From contig CAAFWV010000031.1 of NCBI GenBank assembly GCA_900766815.1, positions 16,795-80,794 of the forward strand: a stretch of DNA of 64,000 nt, in the 5' to 3' direction. The translations under genes were made by a program, and so were the position numbers. Of the stretch, positions 33,572-42,845 are shown in pieces; the first letter of the stretch is position 1; the number at the start of each line of letters is the position of its first letter. This DNA is from Lachnospiraceae bacterium. Its GTDB lineage: Bacteria; Bacillota; Clostridia; Lachnospirales; Lachnospiraceae. Under the pieces are notes generated by a model that was not told where the DNA came from, made no database searches, and saw only the letters and a program-made list of their open reading frames with translations.

Positions 33572-34357
33572 ATGATACTTGATAAAATTGTTGAGGATAA
33601 GAAGATAAGGCTTGTTGAAGACAAGGCGAGGATGGACCTTAACACTGTGAGAGGACTTGCTCTTGAGATGGCGAGGGAGACAGGCGTCAGTACAGGGCGC
33701 TTTTACCAAAACCTTAAGAAGGATGGAATCTCTATTATTGGGGAGTTCAAGAATGCATCACCGTCACTTGGAATTATTGATAACAAGATTAATCTGACAG
33801 ACAGAATTGATGAATACAATGAGAGCGTGGATGCGATTTCGTGTCTGACGGAGCAGGACCACTTCGCAGGAAATATTGATTATCTTAAGCAGATTAGGAA
33901 GATGAGCTCACTGCCGATTCTAAGGAAGGATTTCATGATTGATGAGTATCAGTTCTATGAAGCCAAGGTGATAGGCGCTGATGCGGTGCTTCTGATTGCG
34001 GCAATACTTGATGATGTCATGATGCGTGACTTCTATTCACTTAGCAGAGAGCTTGGTTTAGACGTTCTGGTGGAGACACACAATGAAGAAGAGATTGAAA
34101 GGGCGCTAAAAATTGACCCACGTATTATCGGTGTGAACAACAGGAACCTTAAGGATTTCAGCATAAGCTTAGACAACAGCGTGAGACTAAGGAAATATAT
34201 TCCCGAAGACAAGGTGTTTGTTGCAGAGAGCGGAATTGTAGGGGATGAGGATGTGAAGAAGCTTAAGAGCATAGGCTGCGACGGTTTCTTAATCGGAAGG
34301 GCGTTCATGGAGAGTGAGAATCCGAGAAAGCTTGCACTTCACTGGAAGGGTCTTTGA
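33572..34357 (+). CDS. trpC: Indole-3-glycerol phosphate synthase
   Basis: Closes the indole ring from CdRP. This 261-residue monofunctional TIM barrel has the catalytic GEFKNASPSLG near residue 60, ILRKDFMIDEYQFYEA with the second lysine, VETHNEEEI, GVNNRNLKDF and VAESGI, all in order. It is the first gene after the T-box terminator. The ATG at 33572 follows AAAGAGG. It lies 1 base before trpF. The usual upstream genes trpE, G and D come at the end of this operon instead. Confidence 0.98.
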   Translation: MILDKIVEDKKIRLVEDKARMDLNTVRGLALEMARETGVSTGRFYQNLKKDGISIIGEFKNASPSLGIIDNKINLTDRIDEYNESVDAISCLTEQDHFAGNIDYLKQIRKMSSLPILRKDFMIDEYQFYEAKVIGADAVLLIAAILDDVMMRDFYSLSRELGLDVLVETHNEEEIERALKIDPRIIGVNNRNLKDFSISLDNSVRLRKYIPEDKVFVAESGIVGDEDVKKLKSIGCDGFLIGRAFMESENPRKLALHWKGL

Positions 34358-34358
34358 T

Positions 34359-34970
34359 ATGAAGATAAAGATATGCGGATTGACGAAGGCCGATGAAGCC
34401 GAATATCTCAATGAAAACAATATAGAGTATGCAGGCTTTGTATTCTTTGAAAAGAGTAAGCGCAATATAGCTTTAAGTCAGGCGCTTGAGATAATGGATA
34501 AGCTAACGGATGATATTAAACGCGTAGCGGTTATGGTATCGCCGAAATTAGAGTTTATACGGCAATTAAATGAGCTTCCGTTTGACATATACCAGATTCA
34601 TGGTGAGCTTACGGATGAAGTGCTTAAGGCCTGTAAAAGAGATGTCTGGCGTGCTATGAATATAGAAAATTCAGCTGAGATAACAGCTTTTCTATCCTCA
34701 CTGCCAAAGGAGTGTGAGCGACATATAAGGGGGATTGTGTTTGATGCACCTGATTTTGGCAGTGGGAAACCCTTCAATTGGGAGGGAGCTGCAAGAATTG
34801 AATCAAAGCTTGATATCATTCTTGCCGGCGGTCTGAATGCAGACAATGTAAGAGAAGGAATCGATAGATTTGCCCCCGATGTGGTGGATGTGAGTTCATC
34901 GGTTGAGGGAATTGACGGTAAGGACAGGGATAAGATTAAGGCATTTGCAGATGCAGTAAGGGAGGCATAA
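34359..34970 (+). CDS. trpF: Phosphoribosylanthranilate isomerase
   Basis: Isomerises PRA to CdRP, the step before TrpC. ATG 34359 gives 203 residues beginning MKIKICGLTKADEA, the invariant family N-terminus with the catalytic cysteine. FVFFEKSKRNI, IHGELTDEV, VFDAPDFGSGKPFNW with the catalytic Asp region, and LAGGLNADNV follow. GGAAGG lies 9 bases upstream, in the end of trpC. Downstream trpB starts 4 bases after its stop. Confidence 0.97.
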   Translation: MKIKICGLTKADEAEYLNENNIEYAGFVFFEKSKRNIALSQALEIMDKLTDDIKRVAVMVSPKLEFIRQLNELPFDIYQIHGELTDEVLKACKRDVWRAMNIENSAEITAFLSSLPKECERHIRGIVFDAPDFGSGKPFNWEGAARIESKLDIILAGGLNADNVREGIDRFAPDVVDVSSSVEGIDGKDRDKIKAFADAVREA

Positions 34971-34974
34971 GGAT

Positions 34975-36162
34975 ATGAACAGTAAAGCTTACTACGGAGA
35001 GTACGGCGGACAGTTTGTTGCAGAATCTCTTCAGAATACTCTTAAGGAGGTTGAAGAAGCCTTTGAGGAGGCAATAAGAGATCCTGAGTTCATGAACCGG
35101 TACCACTATTATCTTAAACAGTATGTGGGAAGGGAGACACCGCTGTATTTCGCAGAGAGACTGAGCGAGAAGTACGGAACAAAGATTTATCTTAAGAGAG
35201 AGGATCTGAATCATACCGGAGCTCATAAGATAAACAATGTACTGGGACAGATTCTTCTGGCTAAGAGAATGGGCAAGACCAAGGTCATTGCAGAGACAGG
35301 AGCGGGACAGCATGGAGTTGCCACAGCCACAGGAGCTGCGCTTTTTGATATGGAATGCACAGTATATATGGGCAAGGAGGACGTGGAGCGTCAGGCACTC
35401 AATGTTATGAGAATGGAGATGCTGGGTGCTAAGGTTGTGCCGGTAGAATCCGGAAGCAATACACTTAAGGATGCGACCAATGAGGCGATAAGAACCTGGG
35501 CAAAGACGGCTGAAGACACCTTCTATATTATTGGTTCGGCTGTGGGTCCTCATCCGTATCCCAAGATGGTTAAGGAGTTCCAGAGAATTATTTCCATAGA
35601 GGCGAAGAGACAGCATATGGAGGCAGAGGGAAGACTTCCGGATGTTGTAATGGCCTGTGTGGGAGGCGGTTCCAACTGCATCGGAATGTTTGCGGAATTC
35701 ATAGATGAGCCGGGGGTTGAGCTTATAGGAGTTGAAGCTGCGGGTAAGGGCGTTGATACCACGGAGCATGCAGCAAGTATCAGTAAAGGAAGGGTTGGAA
35801 TACTTCATGGTTCGAAGTCATATCTGCTTCAGGATGATGATGGCAATATTACACTGGCTCATTCAATATCTGCAGGACTTGATTATCCCGGAATCGGACC
35901 GGAGCATGCATATCTTCATGATACAGGAAGAGCAAAATATGTTCCCATAACAGATGTTGAAGCGATGGATGCGCTAATGGAGCTGACCAGGATAGAGGGA
36001 ATAATACCTGCCATCGAAAGCGCTCATGCTGTTGCATATGCACTTAAGAAGGCTAAAGAGATGACTAAGGACCAGAGCATGATAATCTGTCTGTCGGGAA
36101 GAGGAGATAAGGATGTGAATACCATATCCAACTATCTGGCCGGCAAGGGATATCTCAACTAA
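34975..36162 (+). CDS. trpB: Tryptophan synthase beta chain
   Basis: PLP enzyme that joins indole and serine. The 395-residue TrpB1-type sequence has YGGQFVAESL at the start, the PLP lysine in NHTGAHKINN, ETGAGQHGVATAT and the phosphate loop CVGGGSNCIG. It should form an alpha2-beta2 complex with TrpA, whose gene starts 13 bases downstream. Its motifs and length are normal; nothing suggests the TrpB2 type. Confidence 0.99.
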   Translation: MNSKAYYGEYGGQFVAESLQNTLKEVEEAFEEAIRDPEFMNRYHYYLKQYVGRETPLYFAERLSEKYGTKIYLKREDLNHTGAHKINNVLGQILLAKRMGKTKVIAETGAGQHGVATATGAALFDMECTVYMGKEDVERQALNVMRMEMLGAKVVPVESGSNTLKDATNEAIRTWAKTAEDTFYIIGSAVGPHPYPKMVKEFQRIISIEAKRQHMEAEGRLPDVVMACVGGGSNCIGMFAEFIDEPGVELIGVEAAGKGVDTTEHAASISKGRVGILHGSKSYLLQDDDGNITLAHSISAGLDYPGIGPEHAYLHDTGRAKYVPITDVEAMDALMELTRIEGIIPAIESAHAVAYALKKAKEMTKDQSMIICLSGRGDKDVNTISNYLAGKGYLN

Positions 36163-36175
36163 CAGGGAGGCAAAT

Positions 36176-36970
36176 ATGAGTAATAGAATAGAAAGAGCGC
36201 TTGAAGCACTTAAGGCAGAAAACAAAAAGGCTTTCATAACATATGTTACCGCAGGCCTTCCCGACATGGAGACAACAAAGGAGATAATTAAGGCTCAGGT
36301 TGGATATACAGATGTTATTGAATTAGGTATTCCCTTTTCGGATCCGATAGCTGACGGACCGGTAATCCAGCAGGCAAGCTTTGAAGCTATTCAGGGCGGC
36401 GCTAATATTGCAGGAGCCTTCAGACTTATGAAGGAGCTTAGGGCAGAAGGCGTCGAGATTCCCATAGTATTCATGCTATATTACAATACCGTATTCAATA
36501 TGGGAGAGGCTGAATTCATAAATAGGTGTCGTGAATGCGGCGTGGACGGTCTCATTATTCCGGATCTTCCTTATGAGGAGCAGGATGGTATGAGAGCTGC
36601 AATAGGCGATGATGATACCACAATCCAGATTCAGCTTATAGCTCCGACTTCGGGTGACAGAATCCCAACATTACTTAACAATGCCAAGGGCTTTGTGTAC
36701 TGTGTATCGGCAATGGGAGTGACAGGACAGGAGGGAACCTTCCACAAATCGGTGGAGGAGTATCTGAAGTCAGTTAAGAGTCAGTCCGGGATTCCGGTAA
36801 TGATGGGCTTTGGAATAAGGACAGCAGAGGATGTAAGACCTTTCAAGGATATAATTGACGGTGCAATAGTTGGTACACATTTTATTAACCTGCTCAGAGA
36901 GGGAGATTTCAAGCCTGAGGTGGCAACAGCCTATGTGAAGGAGTTCAAGGAGGCCATCAATTCGTTATAG
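36176..36970 (+). CDS. trpA: Tryptophan synthase alpha chain
   Basis: Cleaves indole-3-glycerol phosphate to indole, which tunnels to TrpB. The 264-residue TIM barrel has the catalytic Glu in DVIELGIPFSDPIADGPV and the Asp in DGLIIPDLPYEE; VSAMGVTGQE is the phosphate loop. AGGGAGG lies close before the ATG. It ends the first half of the trp cluster; a 9-base perfect hairpin (36990-37012) and a possible promoter come before trpD. Confidence 0.99.
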   Translation: MSNRIERALEALKAENKKAFITYVTAGLPDMETTKEIIKAQVGYTDVIELGIPFSDPIADGPVIQQASFEAIQGGANIAGAFRLMKELRAEGVEIPIVFMLYYNTVFNMGEAEFINRCRECGVDGLIIPDLPYEEQDGMRAAIGDDDTTIQIQLIAPTSGDRIPTLLNNAKGFVYCVSAMGVTGQEGTFHKSVEEYLKSVKSQSGIPVMMGFGIRTAEDVRPFKDIIDGAIVGTHFINLLREGDFKPEVATAYVKEFKEAINSL

Positions 36971-36989
36971 AAGAGATTGTTCCGGATAT

Positions 36990-37012
36990 ATACACCGTAT
37001 GAGACGGTGTAT
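36990..37012 (+). other. Hairpin between trpA and trpD
   Basis: ATACACCGT (36990-36998) pairs perfectly with ACGGTGTAT (37004-37012) around ATGAG. There is no T-run after it, so an RNA-processing or 3'-stabilising role is likelier than termination. Confidence 0.6.
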
Positions 37013-37041
37013 GATATGCTATAAAACAATGCGTTATTTAA

Positions 37042-37070
37042 TTGATGCAATAATGGAATAACAGCATAAT
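37042..37070 (+). promoter_or_regulatory. Possible internal promoter for trpDEG
   Basis: TTGATG (37042-37047), 17 bases, CATAAT (37065-37070), located in the 167-base gap before trpD. It would let trpDEG be made without the T-box signal. Confidence 0.5.
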
Positions 37071-37137
37071 AGAATAATAGTGTTAGATGACCTATGAATA
37101 ATCAGAGTAAAAAATATGGATTCAGTGAGGTGATAAT

Positions 37138-38160
37138 ATGATTAAGGAAGCAATAGAGAAGATAGTATTAAAGGAAGATTTAACTTATGATGAAGCCTAT
37201 ACAGTAATGAATGAGATTATGAACGGTGAAACGACACCGACCCAGAATGCAGCCTTTCTTGCCGCACTCTCAACCAAGAGCACCAAGGCAGAGACAATAG
37301 ATGAGATATCGGGCTGTGCTCAGGCTATGAGAGAGCATGCACTCACAGTTGACGGTGGTGACATGGATACACTTGAAATAGTCGGAACAGGCGGAGACAG
37401 GGCAGGAAGCTTCAATATCTCGACAACAACCGCCTTTGTAGCAGCTGCAGCAGGAATAAAGGTAGCCAAGCATGGTAACAGAGCGGCTTCTTCAAAGTCC
37501 GGTACTGCGGACTGCCTTGAGGCACTGGGTGCCAATATTAACCTTGAGCCCGAGAAGTGCGTAAGCCTCCTTAAGGATGCGGGCTTCTGCTTCTTCTTTG
37601 CACAGAAATATCATACATCCATGAAATATGTAGGTGCTATCAGACGTGAGCTTGGATTCAGAACCGTATTTAACATCTTAGGACCACTTACCAATCCTAT
37701 TAAGCCAGCAAGACAGCTTCTCGGTGTCTATGATGAATATCTTCTCGAGCCGCTGGCCAAGGTTCTTACAAGTCTTGGTGTAAAGAACGGAATGGTAGTC
37801 TATGGCAGGGAGAAGCTTGATGAGCTGTCAACAGCGGGAGAGACTGCTGTATGTGAATTCAACAACGGTGAATACAAGACATATGTGCTTACACCGGAGC
37901 AGTTCGGACTTACCCGTTCAAGCAAGAAGGACCTTGAGGGCGGTACACCTGAAGAGAATGCCAAGATAACACGCGATATCCTGTCGGGTAAGGATAAGGG
38001 ACCAAAGTTTGATACGGTTCTTATGAATGCCGGAGCTGCTCTATATATAGCTGGAAAGGCTACAGATATTGCAGACGGCATTGATAAGGCAAGAGAACTC
38101 ATTGATAACGGTGAAGCCCTTAAGGCATTGGAGAGATTCGTAGAATTATCTAATAAGTAG
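37138..38160 (+). CDS. trpD: Anthranilate phosphoribosyltransferase
   Basis: Transfers the phosphoribosyl group of PRPP to anthranilate. The 340-residue sequence has the PRPP loop VGTGGDRAGSFNIST, KHGNRAASSKSGTAD for anthranilate and Mg2+ sites, and NILGPLTNP. It is monofunctional, not fused to TrpG. GAGGTGATA precedes the ATG. It opens the second half of the trp cluster, after a 167-base gap that has a hairpin and promoter-like boxes. Confidence 0.98.
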   Translation: MIKEAIEKIVLKEDLTYDEAYTVMNEIMNGETTPTQNAAFLAALSTKSTKAETIDEISGCAQAMREHALTVDGGDMDTLEIVGTGGDRAGSFNISTTTAFVAAAAGIKVAKHGNRAASSKSGTADCLEALGANINLEPEKCVSLLKDAGFCFFFAQKYHTSMKYVGAIRRELGFRTVFNILGPLTNPIKPARQLLGVYDEYLLEPLAKVLTSLGVKNGMVVYGREKLDELSTAGETAVCEFNNGEYKTYVLTPEQFGLTRSSKKDLEGGTPEENAKITRDILSGKDKGPKFDTVLMNAGAALYIAGKATDIADGIDKARELIDNGEALKALERFVELSNK

Positions 38161-38170
38161 GAGTGAATGT

Positions 38171-39646
38171 ATGATTATTCCGGATAAGACAGAAGCAGGT
38201 AAATTCAAGGGTAAATATAAGTTTGTCCCCGTGGCCAAAGAGATTTATTCTGATATCAGAACACCAATACAGGTGCTTAAGGCCCTGAAGGCCAAGAGCA
38301 ATCATGTATATATGCTTGAAAGTGTCGAGAATCAGGAGAACTGGGGAAGATATACCTTTCTTGGATATAATCCCACCATGTGTGTGACAATGCTTGAGGG
38401 TGAGCTTGTCGTTAAGGATGATAAGGGCAATGAAATAAAGCGTGAAAAGGTATCACATCCCGGAGCATATCTCAGGGAAATAATTGAGGCTCACAGGAGC
38501 CCTCGTATAGAAGGTCTTCCCACCTTCACAGGCGGTCTTGTAGGATATTTCTCATATGATTATATTAAATACAGGGAGAAGAATCTCGTATTGGATGCAG
38601 CAGACGAAGAGCATTTCAAGGATATGGACCTTATGCTCTTTGACAAGGTTATAGCCTTCGACAACCTGAAACAGAAGATTGTGGTTATCGCCAATGCATG
38701 TCTTGATAACCTTGATGAAAACTATGAAAAGGCCGTGGAAGACATAGATGAAATAATAGATGTTATCAAACATGGAGAGGAAGGCTGCTTTGAGAAGGGC
38801 AGGATGCTCAGTGAGTACAGACCTCTCTTTAATGAAGAAGAATTCTGCTCAATGGTAAATAAGGCCAAGGATCATATTTTCGAGGGAGACATCTTCCAGG
38901 TGGTGCTGTCCAACAGACTGGAGGCTGACTTCGAGGGAAGTCTGTTTGATACCTACAGAGTCCTTCGCACCATTAATCCGTCTCCGTATATGTTCTATTT
39001 CAGCGGTGATGATGTTGAGGTTGCCGGTGCAAGCCCGGAGACACTGATAAAATTAGAAGATGGAATTCTAAGAACCTACCCTCTTGCCGGAACCAGGAAG
39101 AGAGGTGCCAATGCGAATGAGGATATAAGCCTTGAGAGGGAACTCCTTAAGGATGAGAAGGAGCTTGCGGAGCATAATATGCTTGTGGACCTCGGAAGGA
39201 ATGACCTGGGTATGATATCTAAGTTCGGTACTGTAGAGGTCGAGAAATATATGTCTGTGGAGAAGTATTCACATGTAATGCATATCGCATCCACAGTAAG
39301 GGGACAAATCCGTGATGATAAGGATGCCTTTGATGCAATCGAGGCTATTCTTCCTGCCGGTACCCTGTCCGGTGCACCCAAGATTCGCGCCCTTCAGATT
39401 ATTAATGAGCTTGAGAACAATAAGAGGGGCGTCTATGGAGGCGCCATAGGATATATCGATTTTACCGGCAATATGGATACCTGTATTGCAATAAGACTCG
39501 CCTTCAAGAAGAACGGCAAGGTTTTCGTCCGCTCGGGAGCGGGCATTGTAGCAGACTCTGTCCCAAAGAAGGAATATGAGGAGTGCATCAACAAGGCCAA
39601 GGCGGTAATCAATGCGATTGCCATGAGCGAGGAGGTGGAGGATTAA
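38171..39646 (+). CDS. trpE: Anthranilate synthase component I
   Basis: Makes anthranilate from chorismate with ammonia from TrpG. The 491-residue sequence has the feedback-site strand MLESVENQENWGRY near the N-terminus (the LLES-type Trp-binding motif). The chorismate domain has FQVVLSNR, GASPETL, PLAGTRKRG, ELLKDEKELAEHNMLVDLGR and the catalytic HIASTVRG. Trp feedback inhibition is thus likely. TrpG rather than PabB partner is supported by context. Its stop overlaps the trpG start by 1 base. Confidence 0.97.
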   Translation: MIIPDKTEAGKFKGKYKFVPVAKEIYSDIRTPIQVLKALKAKSNHVYMLESVENQENWGRYTFLGYNPTMCVTMLEGELVVKDDKGNEIKREKVSHPGAYLREIIEAHRSPRIEGLPTFTGGLVGYFSYDYIKYREKNLVLDAADEEHFKDMDLMLFDKVIAFDNLKQKIVVIANACLDNLDENYEKAVEDIDEIIDVIKHGEEGCFEKGRMLSEYRPLFNEEEFCSMVNKAKDHIFEGDIFQVVLSNRLEADFEGSLFDTYRVLRTINPSPYMFYFSGDDVEVAGASPETLIKLEDGILRTYPLAGTRKRGANANEDISLERELLKDEKELAEHNMLVDLGRNDLGMISKFGTVEVEKYMSVEKYSHVMHIASTVRGQIRDDKDAFDAIEAILPAGTLSGAPKIRALQIINELENNKRGVYGGAIGYIDFTGNMDTCIAIRLAFKKNGKVFVRSGAGIVADSVPKKEYEECINKAKAVINAIAMSEEVED

Positions 39647-40221
39647 TGATACTTCTGATTGATAATTATGACAGCTTTTCCTACAATCTCTATCAGCTTG
39701 TCGGATGCATCAATCCCGATATCAGGGTAATCAGGAACGACGAACTTACCATAGAAGAGATAGAAGCTCTGTCTCCGAGCCATATCATTATCTCGCCGGG
39801 TCCCGGTAAACCCGCTGATGCAGGTATCTGCGAGGAATGTATAATTCATTTTGCGGGAAAAGTGCCCATACTGGGTGTGTGCCTGGGCCATCAGGCAATC
39901 TGTGAAGCCTTTGGCGGCGTGGTAGACCATGCCGGGGCGCTTATGCATGGCAAAGCAAGTATTGCAACACTTGATACTGAAAATGAGATATTTAAGGGGC
40001 TTGAAAGCAGGGAGCAGGTGGCCAGATATCACAGCCTGTCCGCCAAGGAAGAGACTCTGCCTTCCTGCCTTAAGGTAATTGCAAGGACCGATGATGGAGA
40101 GGTTATGGCAGTATCCCACAGTGATTATGCCATCTTCGGACTTCAGTTCCATCCTGAATCAATCCTCACTCCGGATGGTAATATTATGCTTGATAATTTC
40201 CTGAAAATAGGTCTTGCATAG
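39646..40221 (+). CDS. trpG: Anthranilate synthase glutamine amidotransferase component
   Basis: Class I glutaminase that supplies ammonia to TrpE; may also serve PabB. ATG 39646 overlaps the trpE stop and follows GGAGGTGGAGG, giving 191 residues. ILLIDNYDSFSYNLYQ is the N-terminus, SPGPGKPADAG the oxyanion region, the nucleophile Cys is in GVCLGHQAI, and the His-Glu pair is in QFHPESIL. The trp cluster ends here, without a clear terminator before the tRNA promoter. Confidence 0.97.
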   Translation: MILLIDNYDSFSYNLYQLVGCINPDIRVIRNDELTIEEIEALSPSHIIISPGPGKPADAGICEECIIHFAGKVPILGVCLGHQAICEAFGGVVDHAGALMHGKASIATLDTENEIFKGLESREQVARYHSLSAKEETLPSCLKVIARTDDGEVMAVSHSDYAIFGLQFHPESILTPDGNIMLDNFLKIGLA

Positions 40222-40270
40222 AGGGTGAAAAGAACAAAATAAAAAAATAGAAAAAATAAAGAAAAAGGGG

Positions 40271-40299
40271 TTGACTATTCCTCCGCTCGATGATAATAT
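40271..40299 (+). promoter_or_regulatory. Promoter of tRNA-Leu(AAG)
   Basis: TTGACT (40271-40276), 17 bases, TAATAT (40294-40299). An inverted repeat CCTCCGC/GCGGAGG (40280-40286 with 40331-40337) spans the -10 and the pre-tRNA leader; CGCGAAA/TTTCGCG (40312-40318 with 40327-40333) can form a leader hairpin. Confidence 0.75.
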
Positions 40300-40344
40300 A
40301 TCACTTGCAGTCGCGAAACGGTAAGCTTTCGCGGAGGCTGATAA

Positions 40345-40427
40345 GCGGAAATGCTGGAATTGGCAGACAGGCATGACTAAGGATCATGTGTACCAAGTAC
40401 GTGAGGGTTCAAGTCCCTTTTTCCGCA
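40345..40427 (+). tRNA. tRNA-Leu (anticodon AAG)
   Basis: Acceptor GCGGAAA pairs with TTTCCGC, with discriminator A. The anticodon stem CATGA/TCATG encloses the loop CTAAGGA, so the anticodon is AAG (wobble A probably changed to inosine, reading CUN). A long variable arm is typical of Leu tRNA. GGTTCAAGTCC is the T arm. CCA is not encoded. Confidence 0.95.
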
Positions 40428-40431
40428 GAAT

Positions 40432-40460
40432 AACCCCTGAGTTATACTCAGGGGTTTTCT
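40432..40460 (+). terminator. Terminator after tRNA-Leu(AAG)
   Basis: AACCCCTGAG (40432-40441) pairs with CTCAGGGGTT (40447-40456), then TTCTT. It lies within 20 bases of the xth start. Confidence 0.88.
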
Positions 40461-40478
40461 TGTATCAGGAGATAGAAT

Positions 40479-41234
40479 ATGAAACTAATATCATGGAACG
40501 TAAACGGAATCAGAGCCTGTATGAATAAAGGCTTTATGGACTTCTTCAATGAAGTTGATGCAGACATTTTCTGTCTGCAGGAGACTAAGATATCGGAAGG
40601 ACAGTGGGAGCTTGGAAGAGACGACCTATATTCATACTATAACTATGCTGAGAAGAAGGGCTACTCGGGTACTGCAGTATTCAGTAAGATTAAGCCGTTG
40701 AATGTAAGCTACGGAATCGGCATTGAAGAGCATGATCGTGAGGGAAGGGTTATAACACTTGAATTTGATAACTTTTTCTTCGTCTGTGTATATACTCCGA
40801 ATTCCAAGTCAGAGCTTGAGAGGCTTGAGTACAGATGCAGATGGGAGGACGACTTCAGAGAATACCTTCTTAAACTTAATGAAAACAAACCGGTTATAAT
40901 AACGGGTGATATGAATGTGGCCCACAACGAGATAGATCTTAAGAATCCTAAGAGTAATCACCATAATGCGGGCTTTACGGACGAAGAGAGGGAGAAGATG
41001 ACTAAGCTTCTGGCTTCAGGCTTCACTGACAGCTTCAGATATCTGTATCCGGACAGAAAGGATATTTATTCATGGTGGTCATACAGGTTTAAGGCGCGCG
41101 AGAAGAACGCAGGCTGGCGTATAGATTACTTCTTAACCTCATCATCTATTGAGGATAAGATAAGGGAAGCAAATATCTATACCGAAGTTTTGGGTTCGGA
41201 TCACTGCCCGGTAGGACTGGAAATAGATTTGTAG
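40479..41234 (+). CDS. xth: Exodeoxyribonuclease III / AP endonuclease
   Basis: Mg2+-dependent repair nuclease that cuts 5' of abasic sites. In 251 residues the family motifs occur in order: SWNVNGIRAC, FCLQETKIS with the metal-binding Glu, YSGTAVFSK, ITGDMNVAHNEIDL with the catalytic Asp/Asn, and LGSDHCPVGLEI with the catalytic His. AGGAG lies before the ATG. The gene follows the tRNA terminator, and its own promoter is not obvious; it may be in part read through. Confidence 0.97.
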   Translation: MKLISWNVNGIRACMNKGFMDFFNEVDADIFCLQETKISEGQWELGRDDLYSYYNYAEKKGYSGTAVFSKIKPLNVSYGIGIEEHDREGRVITLEFDNFFFVCVYTPNSKSELERLEYRCRWEDDFREYLLKLNENKPVIITGDMNVAHNEIDLKNPKSNHHNAGFTDEEREKMTKLLASGFTDSFRYLYPDRKDIYSWWSYRFKAREKNAGWRIDYFLTSSSIEDKIREANIYTEVLGSDHCPVGLEIDL

Positions 41235-41259
41235 TTTGCAATAACGGAATGTACTGTTG

Positions 41260-42720
41260 ATGGAATGTACTTTACCAAAGGAATTCTTGGACAGAATGAG
41301 ACTTGAGCTTGGGGATGAATATGATGAATTCATAGAATCCTACAACAGGTCAAATTATAAGGGTCTGAGACTTAATCCTATTAAATTAAATGATAAATTA
41401 ATTAATGTATTAAAAACCAGATATTCGCTGCGCTCTGTTCCGTGGTGTAAGACAGGATATTACTACGGAGATGATGAGAAGCCGGGCAGGGATGTTCTGC
41501 ACCACGCCGGTGCATATTATATCCAGGAGCCCAGCGCCATGATAGTGGGTGAGCTTGTAGGCGATATCAGGAATAAGAAGGTGCTTGATCTGTGTGCTGC
41601 TCCCGGTGGCAAGACCTCACATCTTGCCGGCATTATGAACGGAACAGGACTTCTCGTTGCCAATGAGATAATACCTAAGAGGGCTGAGATTCTGTCTCAG
41701 AATGTAGAGAGAATGGGCATCAGAAACTGTATAGTAACCAATGAGAGCCCTGATAAGCTGAGTAACCGGTTTGTTAACTTCTTCGACTGTATTGTAGTAG
41801 ATACGCCCTGCTCCGGCGAGGGTATGATGCGAAGGGATGAGATTGCAAGGCTCGAATGGTCCATGGATAATGTCAGGATGTGTGCCCAAAGAGGACAGGA
41901 CATCCTGGAGAATGCACACAGAATGTTAAAAGACGGCGGACGATTGGTATATTCTACCTGTACTTTTGCGCATGAAGAGGATGAAGGAGCGATCGAACTC
42001 TTCATATCAAAACATCCCGAATACAGTGTACAGAAGGAAACACCTGATAGGAGTGAGGGAAGTCTTGATAGAGACGGATGGCCATCAAACGGTAACGGAT
42101 GTTATGGTGAAATGGTATACAGACTGTGGCCTCATAGGCTTAATGGCGAGGGCCATTTTGCTGCAGTACTTATAAAGGGTGCTGTAAAAGAAGAACAGGA
42201 GGAAGCCCCAAACAGAAGGAGGGTGCTCCCTTCAAAAACAAATGACAGGCTTAAGGATTTCGAGAGCTTCGCTGATGAACTCAGGATTGGTATAAAGACT
42301 GAGAATATTGTTACAAAGGCTGACAGGCTGATACTTGTTCCTGAAGGGGGCGCAAATCTTAGCGGAATCAGGGTAATAAGACCGGGACTTGTCCTTGGCG
42401 AAAACAAGAAGAACCGCTTTGAGCCCGACCATGCACTGGCGATGGCATTAAGACCGGAGGAATTCGGGACTGTTCTTGATATTGACAGCACATCCGAGGA
42501 CGGAATGGAGACCTGTATAAAATATCTTAGCGGAGAGTCCCTGTCAATTAATAACAGTACAGTAGGCGGAGCTGTTAAGCTGTACGTGGATGGCGTTCAA
42601 AATGACAATGCGAAGGGCTGGGTCCTGTGCTGTGTGGACGGAATATCAATGGGCTGGGGCAAGAAAAATAACGGTATTATCAAGAATCATTACCCTAAGG
42701 GCCTTAGGATTATGCGATAG
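41260..42720 (+). CDS. RsmF-like 16S rRNA m5C methyltransferase
   Basis: A Nol1/Nop2/Sun family SAM-dependent RNA methyltransferase of 486 residues. VLDLCAAPGGKTSHL is the SAM loop; VVDTPCSGEGMMRR and YSTCTFAHEEDE carry the two conserved cysteines. The C-terminal third (about 290-486) is the RsmF_methyltransferase and PUA-like part (KNNGIIKNHYPKGLR). Start ATG 41260 is chosen over an in-frame TTG at 41257; both have a weak ribosome site. By family it should modify 16S rRNA near C1407, which is inferred rather than read. Confidence 0.92.
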   Translation: MECTLPKEFLDRMRLELGDEYDEFIESYNRSNYKGLRLNPIKLNDKLINVLKTRYSLRSVPWCKTGYYYGDDEKPGRDVLHHAGAYYIQEPSAMIVGELVGDIRNKKVLDLCAAPGGKTSHLAGIMNGTGLLVANEIIPKRAEILSQNVERMGIRNCIVTNESPDKLSNRFVNFFDCIVVDTPCSGEGMMRRDEIARLEWSMDNVRMCAQRGQDILENAHRMLKDGGRLVYSTCTFAHEEDEGAIELFISKHPEYSVQKETPDRSEGSLDRDGWPSNGNGCYGEMVYRLWPHRLNGEGHFAAVLIKGAVKEEQEEAPNRRRVLPSKTNDRLKDFESFADELRIGIKTENIVTKADRLILVPEGGANLSGIRVIRPGLVLGENKKNRFEPDHALAMALRPEEFGTVLDIDSTSEDGMETCIKYLSGESLSINNSTVGGAVKLYVDGVQNDNAKGWVLCCVDGISMGWGKKNNGIIKNHYPKGLRIMR

Positions 42721-42783
42721 ACTAATATCTATGAGAATTGTATGAGATAAACAAGAAAATTTGTATCAATTAATAGATAATTA

Positions 42784-42792
42784 TGCTATAAT
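42784..42792 (+). promoter_or_regulatory. Extended -10 promoter of cheV
   Basis: TG-C-TATAAT (42784-42792). A hairpin GTCC...GGAC lies in the leader. No sigma-28 type boxes are visible, so cheV seems under housekeeping control. Confidence 0.7.
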
Positions 42793-42845
42793 ACATTTAA
42801 GTGTCCTACAAAGGGGTGAAGGACGTAAAAAGTGAGGTATAGTTT

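Noticed and set aside
34936..35808. Antisense open frame of 290 codons opposite trpB
   Set aside because: trpB is certain on the other strand; the antisense product has no recognisable motif and composition typical of a shadow frame.
36990..37012. Rho-independent terminator ending the trp operon after trpA
   Set aside because: The stem is perfect, but no T-run follows; it may process or stabilise RNA instead.
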